Shown piece after piece: positions 58,757 to 64,000 of a stretch of 64,000 bases of DNA; within the stretch, counting starts at the first letter, position 1; each line of letters begins with the position of its first letter. Location of the stretch: positions 1 through 64,000 of the forward strand of contig JAYFPK010000034.1 of the NCBI GenBank assembly GCA_034927815.1, given 5' to 3'. Both the position numbers and the translations under genes were made by a program. The notes beneath the pieces are model-generated. The model did no database searches, was not told the DNA's origin, and was given only the letters and a program-made list of their open reading frames with translations. Source of the stretch: Limiplasma sp034927815. GTDB taxonomy: Bacteria; Bacillota; Clostridia; Christensenellales; Aristaeellaceae.

Positions 58757-59932
58757 TTATCCTTTCGCTTTTTGTTTTTGCACCATGTCCAAAACCACCG
58801 CCATCAACAGCACCAGGCCTTTCACCGCCATTTGCAGCTCAATCCCCACGCCCATGATGGACATGCCGTTGTTCAGCAGCCCCATCACCAGCGCGCCGAT
58901 CAGCGCGCCAATGATGCTGCCGACCCCGCCGCTGGCGGAAGCCCCACCGATGTAACAGGCGGCGATGGCGTCCAGCTCAAAGCCCTCCCCGGCCTTGGGG
59001 GAGGCGGAGTTCAGCCGGGCCGTGAACATCAGCCCGGCGATGGCCGCCAAAAAGGCCATGTTCACAAAGCACAGGAACAGCACCTTCTTGACGTTGATGC
59101 CCGATAGCTGGGCGGATTTCTGGTTGCCTCCCAGGGCGTACACATACCGGCCCATCACGGTGTTGTTGAGGATAAAGCTGTACACCACAATGACGATGGC
59201 AACGGGAATCATAATGATGGGCATGCCCTTGTAGCTGGCGATGAGGTAGGCAAAGGCCATGATCACCCCGGTGAGAAAGACCTGCTTGGCCACAAAAAAG
59301 GGAACCGATAATACCTTCAATTGATAGCGCTGCTTTTGAGCGCGCTTGCGGATTTCCAAAACCACGAACAGCGCCGATAAGACCGCGCCCACCACCAGGG
59401 TGGTCACATGAATTTTGGCGTCCGGGCCGCCCAGGTAATCCTTGAGGAACCCGGTGGTAAAGGCCAGGAAGCTCTCGGGGTAGGAGAAGTAGGTTTCGCC
59501 CCGGAGGACAAAGTACGTCAGCCCGCGAAACACCAGCATGCCCGAAAGCGTGGCGATAAAGGAAGGGATGCTGAACCTGGAGATCCAAAACCCGTGCCAC
59601 GCGCCGGCCAGCAGCGCCACGCCGGTGCAGATCAGGATCACCAGAAAAACGTTCATGTCCTTGCCAATCATCAGCGTGGCGCAGGTGGCTCCGATAAAGG
59701 CCACCACAGAGCCCACGGACAGGTCCACATTTCCGCCGCTGATGATGCAGATCATCATGCCCACCGCCAAAATGACCACATAGGCGTTTTGCTGCACCAG
59801 GTTGGATACGTTTTGAGGCAGCAGCAAAATGCCTTTGGTGCTGATTTGAAAAAACAGGGTCAGCCCCGCCAGCACCAAAATCATGGTGTACTGCCTCATA
59901 TTGCTTTTGAGCAGGTTTTTCAGTTCCCCCAT
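58757..59932 (-). CDS. monosaccharide ABC transporter permease (XylH/MglC type)
   Basis: A 391-aa membrane protein, about ten helices, of the ribose/xylose/galactose permease family; VILAVGMMICIISGGNVDLSVGS and IGALIGALVMGLLNNGMSI are diagnostic. The longer insert at about 175-215 is typical of the XylH/MglC subset. Works as a dimer with the two-domain ATPase upstream. Confidence 0.94.
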   Translation of the reverse strand: MGELKNLLKSNMRQYTMILVLAGLTLFFQISTKGILLLPQNVSNLVQQNAYVVILAVGMMICIISGGNVDLSVGSVVAFIGATCATLMIGKDMNVFLVILICTGVALLAGAWHGFWISRFSIPSFIATLSGMLVFRGLTYFVLRGETYFSYPESFLAFTTGFLKDYLGGPDAKIHVTTLVVGAVLSALFVVLEIRKRAQKQRYQLKVLSVPFFVAKQVFLTGVIMAFAYLIASYKGMPIIMIPVAIVIVVYSFILNNTVMGRYVYALGGNQKSAQLSGINVKKVLFLCFVNMAFLAAIAGLMFTARLNSASPKAGEGFELDAIAACYIGGASASGGVGSIIGALIGALVMGLLNNGMSIMGVGIELQMAVKGLVLLMAVVLDMVQKQKAKG

Positions 59933-59938
59933 GGCTCA

Positions 59939-61474
59939 TCATCCCTCCGCCTTTGACTTGCAAACGATGCATTGCATGATGTTCGTCTGGGTTGCCGCGC
60001 AACCGGGCATTTCGCCCACGATTTTTCCCTCGTTCATGATGTAGATGCGGTCGCACATGCCCAAAATCTCCGTTAAGTCGGAGGAGATAAACACCGCGCC
60101 TGCGCCGTCCTCCACCAGTTGGTTGATGATCCGGTAAATCTCGTACTTGGCCCCCACGTCGATGCCCCGGGTGGGTTCGTCCAGCAGAAGCACCCTGGGC
60201 TTGGTAAAGATCCACTTGGACAGCACCACCTTTTGCTGGTTGCCGCCGGAGAGGCTCTCCACCCGCTGGTCAATGCCCGTGCTTTTGATGTCCAGCTTTC
60301 TGCTGTACTCGTTGGCCACCATCACCTCCCGGTTGTCGTCCACCACACCCTTTCGGGCCAGCTGGGAGATCCCGGCGATGGAGATGTTGTTCTTGATGGT
60401 GTCGATGAGGTTCAGGCCGTAGTTCTTCCGGTCCTCCGGGATGTAGACGATGCCGTTGGCGATGGCTTCCTTCACGGTGGCGACGGAAACCTCTTTTCCG
60501 TCCCGCTTTACCGTGCCGGACACATTGCTTCCGTAGGAGCGCCCAAAAACGCTCATGGCCAGCTCCGTGCGCCCGGCGCCCATCAGCCCGTAAATCCCCA
60601 CCACCTCGTGCCTGTGCACCTTGATGGATACGTCGTCCACGATGCGCTGCTCTATATAAACCGGGTGGTTCGCCCGCCAATGCTCAATTTCAAACGTCAC
60701 CTCGCCAATTTGCGTATCGCGCCTGGGAAAGCGGTCCGTCATCTCCCGCCCCACCATGCCGCGAATGATCCTCTCCTCTGTGAACAGGCTCCTTTCCTCG
60801 ATGGTTTCAATGGTCTTTCCGTCCCGGATCACCGTGATCCGGTCCGCCACATAGCACACCTCGTTGAGCTTATGGGAGATGGCGATGCAGGTGACCCCCT
60901 GGCGCTTCAGCTCCAGCAGCAGGTTCAGCAGATGCATGGAGTCCTTGTCGTTCAGTGCCGCCGTGGGCTCGTCCAGAATCAGCAGCCGCACCTTTTTGGC
61001 CAGCGCCTTGGCGATTTCCACCAGCTGCTGCTTTCCAATGCCGATGTCCCGCACCAGCGTGTTAACGTCCTCGTTCAGCTCCACCATTTTCAGGTAGGTT
61101 TTCGCCTCGGATACCGTGGCGTTCCAGTCGATCACCCCGGCCCGCTTGCGCTCGTTCCCCAGAAAGATGTTTTCGGCGATGGACATGTAGGGGATCAGCG
61201 CCAGCTCCTGGTGAATGATCACGATGCCCTTTTTTTCGCTATCCCGGATGCCGGCAAAGGCGCATTTCTCCCCGTCGAAAACAATATCCCCCTCGTAGGT
61301 TCCGTGGGGATAGGTTCCGCTGAGGATGTTCATCAGCGTGGATTTCCCCGCGCCGTTCTCCCCCACGATAGCCAGGATCTCCCCCGTGCGCACCGTCAGG
61401 TTCACGTCCCGCAAGGCTTTGACACCAAAAAAATCCTTGGAGATGCCCCGCATCTCAAGCAGTACAGCGTTCAG
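59939..61474 (-). CDS. monosaccharide ABC transporter ATP-binding protein, two NBDs (XylG/MglA type)
   Basis: A 511-aa protein with two nucleotide-binding domains. The first has GENGAGKST and LLILDEPTAAL; the second has the degenerate GLMGAGRTE P-loop, signature LSGGNQQK and LLLDEPTRGID, as usual in this family. CTG at 61474 appears to be the start: AAGGGAGGG ends 7 nt before it, TTG 61480 is too close to it, and the first ATG (61453) would cut the conserved N-terminus. Confidence 0.9.
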   Translation of the reverse strand: MNAVLLEMRGISKDFFGVKALRDVNLTVRTGEILAIVGENGAGKSTLMNILSGTYPHGTYEGDIVFDGEKCAFAGIRDSEKKGIVIIHQELALIPYMSIAENIFLGNERKRAGVIDWNATVSEAKTYLKMVELNEDVNTLVRDIGIGKQQLVEIAKALAKKVRLLILDEPTAALNDKDSMHLLNLLLELKRQGVTCIAISHKLNEVCYVADRITVIRDGKTIETIEERSLFTEERIIRGMVGREMTDRFPRRDTQIGEVTFEIEHWRANHPVYIEQRIVDDVSIKVHRHEVVGIYGLMGAGRTELAMSVFGRSYGSNVSGTVKRDGKEVSVATVKEAIANGIVYIPEDRKNYGLNLIDTIKNNISIAGISQLARKGVVDDNREVMVANEYSRKLDIKSTGIDQRVESLSGGNQQKVVLSKWIFTKPRVLLLDEPTRGIDVGAKYEIYRIINQLVEDGAGAVFISSDLTEILGMCDRIYIMNEGKIVGEMPGCAATQTNIMQCIVCKSKAEG

Positions 61475-61515
61475 CTTCAAGCCCTCCCTTGCCCGCCGTT
61501 GCCGCGCATTTGCAA

Positions 61516-61554
61516 GCTGGGTACTTCCACCGGGAAGTGGCGGAAGTACCCAGC
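61516..61554 (-). promoter_or_regulatory. hairpin between sugar-binding protein and ATPase genes
   Basis: Thirteen-bp perfect stem GCTGGGTACTTCC/GGAAGTACCCAGC, loop of 13 nt, no T-run. Likely a stability or partial-termination element that favours the binding protein. Confidence 0.7.
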
Positions 61555-61579
61555 CATGCAATTTGCCAACCCAATCGGC

Positions 61580-62674
61580 TTACTTGATATTCAACTGCTG
61601 GGCGGTGTAATAGCCGCTGTCCAGGGCCAGCTCCTTCCAGTTGTTGCTGTCGATGACTTCCATGCCGTACAGGAACGCCGGGATCACCATGACGCCGTTA
61701 TCAAAGGTGGTGGTGTCGTTGGGGATCAGCGGCTCGTTCTTGGAGGCGGCTTCAATGACATCCGCGGTGCTCTTGGCCAGGTTCCGGGTGTCCTTGAAAA
61801 TGGACATGGACATCTGGCCCGCGATGATGGACTGAATCGCGGAGGGGTTGCCGTTGTTGCCGGTCACGATGGGCATGGGCTTATCCTCCGCGCCGTACCC
61901 GATGTTTTTCAGGGTGTTGCCAATGGGCACCCCGATGGAATCCGCGGGGGCCAGCACCACGTCCAGGGACGTGCCGTCCGAATAGTAGGTGGTTACCAGG
62001 TTCTCCATGCGCGCGGAGGTCTTTTCCGCGGCCCAGCCGGGGATGGTGACCTTTTCCAGCTCCAGCTGGCCGCTCTTGCACACCAACTGGCCGTTGTCCA
62101 GGTAGGGCTGGAGGATCTTCATGGCTTCTTCGTAATACCAGTACGCGTTCACCTCGTCCAGGCTGCCGGCGAAGATCTCAATGTTGAAGGGGCCCTTGCC
62201 CTCCTTGAGGCCCAGGCGGTCCACAATATATTCCGCCTGAATCTTACCCACCTGCTTGTTGTCGAAGCCCACATAGAAGTCGATGTCGGGGCTGTTGAGG
62301 ATCATCAGGTCGTAGTTGATAATCATCACGCCCGCTTCCTTGGCCTTCTTGAGCACGGCGGTGAGGGAGCCGCTGTCCACCGGCACCACCACGATGGCCT
62401 TGCAGCCTGTGGTAATCATGTTCTCAATCTGATTGATCTGGGTCTGGGGCTCCATCTTGGCATATTGAAGATCCAGGGTAAAGCCCTTCTCCTCCAAAGC
62501 CTTTCTCATGCTCTCGCCGTCCATCACCCAGCGCTGTTCGGACTTATCCGTCATGGACATGCCGATCTTGTCCCCGGGTTTGATGTCATAGGTTGGGGCC
62601 TCCGCAGCCATGGCATTCCCCAATGCCGAGAGAAGCACCAGCATAAGAGCCAAAGCAACCGCAATCCGTTTCAT
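61580..62674 (-). CDS. monosaccharide-binding protein of ABC transporter (ChvE/XylF-like)
   Basis: Exported sugar receptor (364 aa), signal peptide 1-23 (AMAAEA). Family segments GDKIGMSMTDKSEQRWVMDG, IVVVPVDSGSLTAVL and IVTGNNGNPSAIQSI match the ChvE/XylF subset of periplasmic-binding fold I proteins. First gene of the operon; regulated by a consensus promoter with a downstream operator-like repeat. Ligand unknown. Confidence 0.92.
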   Translation of the reverse strand: MKRIAVALALMLVLLSALGNAMAAEAPTYDIKPGDKIGMSMTDKSEQRWVMDGESMRKALEEKGFTLDLQYAKMEPQTQINQIENMITTGCKAIVVVPVDSGSLTAVLKKAKEAGVMIINYDLMILNSPDIDFYVGFDNKQVGKIQAEYIVDRLGLKEGKGPFNIEIFAGSLDEVNAYWYYEEAMKILQPYLDNGQLVCKSGQLELEKVTIPGWAAEKTSARMENLVTTYYSDGTSLDVVLAPADSIGVPIGNTLKNIGYGAEDKPMPIVTGNNGNPSAIQSIIAGQMSMSIFKDTRNLAKSTADVIEAASKNEPLIPNDTTTFDNGVMVIPAFLYGMEVIDSNNWKELALDSGYYTAQQLNIK

Positions 62675-62720
62675 TGTTATCCCTCCAAAGATGTAATTTG
62701 GGTAAACGTCGCCATATGTG

Positions 62721-62730
62721 TTGCATACAA
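62721..62730. promoter_or_regulatory. GntR/FCD-type operator-like site of the sugar operon
   Basis: TTGCATACAA; its complement TTGTATGCAA shares nine of ten bases with TTGTATGGAA in the gntR promoter (63739-63748). It sits about 10 nt past the expected transcription start. Confidence 0.55.
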
Positions 62731-62746
62731 CGTTTATTCTAGTTCC

Positions 62747-62775
62747 ATTATAGCCATCCCTTTTTTCCTTGTCAA
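62747..62775 (-). promoter_or_regulatory. consensus promoter of the sugar ABC operon
   Basis: Minus strand TTGACA (62775-62770), 17-nt spacer, TATAAT (62752-62747). Perfect boxes suggest the operon is held by a repressor. Confidence 0.85.
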
Positions 62776-63003
62776 TAGCAGCCCCAGGATTACTTTGCGC
62801 CCAAAAAATAATAAATTACCTATTATGCATTATTATTTATCATATTTTCTATGCATTATGTCGGTTTTTCTGCAACTTTCTTTGAGATGGTGGGTTCAGC
62901 CCTCCCCTTCAATCTTGTATACATTTTGTTCTTATTTTTAATTTTCCTAAAATGCGTCCGTCCTCTCCGTTCCCGCGAGGACAGACACCCAAAAAGACGC
63001 ATG

Positions 63004-63026
63004 AAAAAGACCCCGGATGGGGGTCT
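63004..63026 (-). terminator. terminator of the GntR-family gene
   Basis: Minus strand AGACCCC-CATCC-GGGGTCT followed by TTTTT, right after the gene's stop. Confidence 0.88.
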
Positions 63027-63030
63027 GGCG

Positions 63031-63666
63031 TCAGGGGGTCAGCAGTCCCTCCAGGGCCGCCGTCCTGGATTTGATTAGATGCATCCGCATGGCCTCCGAG
63101 GCCTGTTCCCTCTCCCCCTTCAGGAGAAAATCCACAATGGCGATATGCTCCTGCACCGTTTCCACGGTTCGGTCTCCGCTTTTCTGCCCGGAGAGAATGC
63201 GCAGCCGGTGGTTTTGATCGTAGATGTTGTCCATCAGCGTTTCAAAATACCGGTTGTTGCTGCTGGCGATAATCAGGGAGTGAATATCCTGGTCAATATC
63301 ATAGTTATACTCCTCCCCGGAAAGCACCTGCCTTTCCAGCTGGTACTTGATGTCCAGCAGCTTTCGCTGGTCGATGCCCGAGCCGTGGGTTACAATAATA
63401 TGAGGTTCCACCAAAAGGCGCACTTCAAAGATATCGTCCACCTCCGCGGCGGAAATATCCGTTACCAGGGCCCCCCGCTTGGCGTAGATCTTCACCAGTT
63501 TCTCCTGCTCCAAAACGCCCAGTGCCTCCCGGATGGGGGTGCGGCTCATGCCGAGCTCCTCGCTGATGGAGGCTTCGTTCAGAAAGGTATTGGGCCTGTA
63601 TTGGCAGTTGACGATTCTCTCCTTGATGGCCTGATAAGCCGCTACCTTCAGGCTGCTCTTCTTCAA
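63031..63666 (-). CDS. GntR-family regulator, FCD (FadR) subfamily
   Basis: A 211-aa regulator. TTG 63666 is the start, with AGGAGGGG 5-8 nt before it. Winged helix at about 8-70 (EASISEELGMSRTPIREALGVLE), then the all-helical FCD effector domain with metal-type residues (Asp in EVRLLVEPH, His in DQDIHSLII, His in QEHIAIV). These sense sugar acids or other carboxylates. Its own promoter and the sugar operon share an operator-like element. Confidence 0.92.
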   Translation of the reverse strand: MKKSSLKVAAYQAIKERIVNCQYRPNTFLNEASISEELGMSRTPIREALGVLEQEKLVKIYAKRGALVTDISAAEVDDIFEVRLLVEPHIIVTHGSGIDQRKLLDIKYQLERQVLSGEEYNYDIDQDIHSLIIASSNNRYFETLMDNIYDQNHRLRILSGQKSGDRTVETVQEHIAIVDFLLKGEREQASEAMRMHLIKSRTAALEGLLTP

Positions 63667-63737
63667 GAAAACCCCTCCTACTTGGGATGAAACGCCCCAT
63701 ATCAATGATTTCGGCATAATATATATGACACATACTC

Positions 63738-63766
63738 ATTGTATGGAATATCATATCATGGTCCAA
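63738..63766 (-). promoter_or_regulatory. promoter of the GntR-family gene with overlapping operator
   Basis: Minus strand TTGGAC (63766-63761), 17-nt spacer, TACAAT (63743-63738). The operator-like TTGTATGGAA (63739-63748 on plus) overlaps the -10 box. Confidence 0.6.
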
Positions 63767-63850
63767 AATGAAACGCAAGCGCTTCGGCTCATTCCTCAAG
63801 GGAAGCGTTCCTTTCCTTCATAAATGGAGAAGAAGGGCGCGCATTTTCCA

Positions 63851-63879
63851 TTGACACGGGGCTTTGCAGCGGCTATGAT
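63851..63879 (+). promoter_or_regulatory. promoter of the gene at the right edge
   Basis: TTGACA (63851-63856), 17-nt spacer, TATGAT (63874-63879), 44 nt before the GTG start. Confidence 0.75.
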
Positions 63880-63923
63880 AAAGGTGCGGTTTTGTGCCGA
63901 CAATGACGACAGGAGGAGCCAAC

Positions 63924-64000
63924 GTGGACGCGGACCCATACAGTCGAAATACTGTATTGCCCCTTTGGCGGAAACCGATTCCTACTCTCGCTCCAAGCAG
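63924..64000 (+). CDS. partial CDS, 5' end only
   Basis: GTG start at 63924 with AGGAGG 9 nt upstream and a near-consensus promoter. The frame stays open to the window end (25 codons, beginning MDADPYSRNTVLPLW). Too short to assign; no signal peptide is seen. Confidence 0.6.
   Translation, partial: MDADPYSRNTVLPLWRKPIPTLAPS

Larger units (their letters stand above)
62675..63003. other. AT-rich intergenic region
   Basis: Holds the sugar operon promoter and operator in its left part. 62800-62950 is strongly AT-rich (ATTATGCATTATTATTTATC-like) against the GC-rich genome and has no gene that I can support. Confidence 0.5.

Noticed and set aside
60119..62941. 940-aa open frame antisense to the sugar ABC genes
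   Set aside because: Runs through a terminator-like hairpin, promoter and AT-rich spacer of the minus-strand operon; no domain.
1..64000. CRISPR array, tRNA or rRNA genes, insertion sequences, prophage
   Set aside because: No regularly spaced repeats, no cloverleaf or rRNA-like sequence, and no transposase, integrase or phage gene were recognised by reading; a tRNAscan or ISfinder run was not possible.

Overview
The window is a 64 kb, GC-rich, densely coded chromosomal stretch from a Firmicute, most likely a gut-type anaerobe of class Clostridia. Support for this: strong purine-rich Shine-Dalgarno sites with frequent TTG/GTG starts, sigma-A promoters of TTGACA-17-TATAAT form, a GAAC-N4-GTTC LexA box, B. 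subtilis-like MazF/NdoA, YitT, DegV and YheO families, and a lacto-N-biose/galacto-N-biose phosphorylase. The exact lineage is inference. I see no rRNA, tRNA, CRISPR array, insertion sequence or prophage.

Layout. 1-4.4 kb (+): end of a sugar ABC transporter operon feeding a GH112 phosphorylase. 4.4-9.1 kb (-): GldA/GldF/GldG-type ABC system with a DUF4340 protein. 9.2-13.9 kb (-): zinc operon zur, small HDC-motif membrane protein, znuA carrying an internal ZinT domain, znuC, znuB, lipoprotein, behind a perfect promoter and palindromic operator. 13.9-14.6 kb: the longest stretch without a gene. 14.6-17.3 kb (+): GNAT, YgjP-type metallopeptidase, esterase. 17.4-18.7 kb (-): YitT and a solitary MazF. 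18.9-20.2 kb (+): LexA-boxed dinB. 20.2-27.4 kb (-): nine-gene operon (YheO/DauR-like regulator, RidA, polar amino acid ABC transporter, PIG-L deacetylase, SelA-fold PLP enzyme, D-amino acid transaminase). 27.6-33.1 kb (+): LysR regulator, divergent EPSP-synthase-like enzyme, TAXI-TRAP transporter. 33.2-45 kb: housekeeping and mixed genes (DUF554, murA, uvrB, degV, Ca2+ P-type ATPase, Dabb protein, a degenerate second EPSP-synthase-like protein, an rRNA uracil methyltransferase). 45.1-50.0 kb (-): cell-surface polysaccharide operon with a split transketolase. 50.2-56.7 kb: citrate synthase, azlCD, several small proteins, purA, FMN-binding exported protein. 56.8-63.7 kb (-): monosaccharide ABC transporter with acetamidase/formamidase-family protein and zinc alcohol dehydrogenase, with a GntR/FCD regulator upstream; then the 5' end of a new gene.

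How the genes work together. At least four solute-import loci are each coupled to catabolic enzymes. In all four a GC-rich hairpin sits in, or just before, the gap between the binding-protein gene and the permease gene, a recurring arrangement that probably sets stoichiometry. The most novel-looking candidates are: the EPSP-synthase-like enzyme that has lost several PEP and shikimate-phosphate contacts and sits in a TRAP uptake operon; the ZnuA with a ZinT domain inserted where the His-rich loop normally is; the DauR/RidA/PLP-lyase/D-transaminase operon; and the split transketolase inside a surface-polysaccharide operon.
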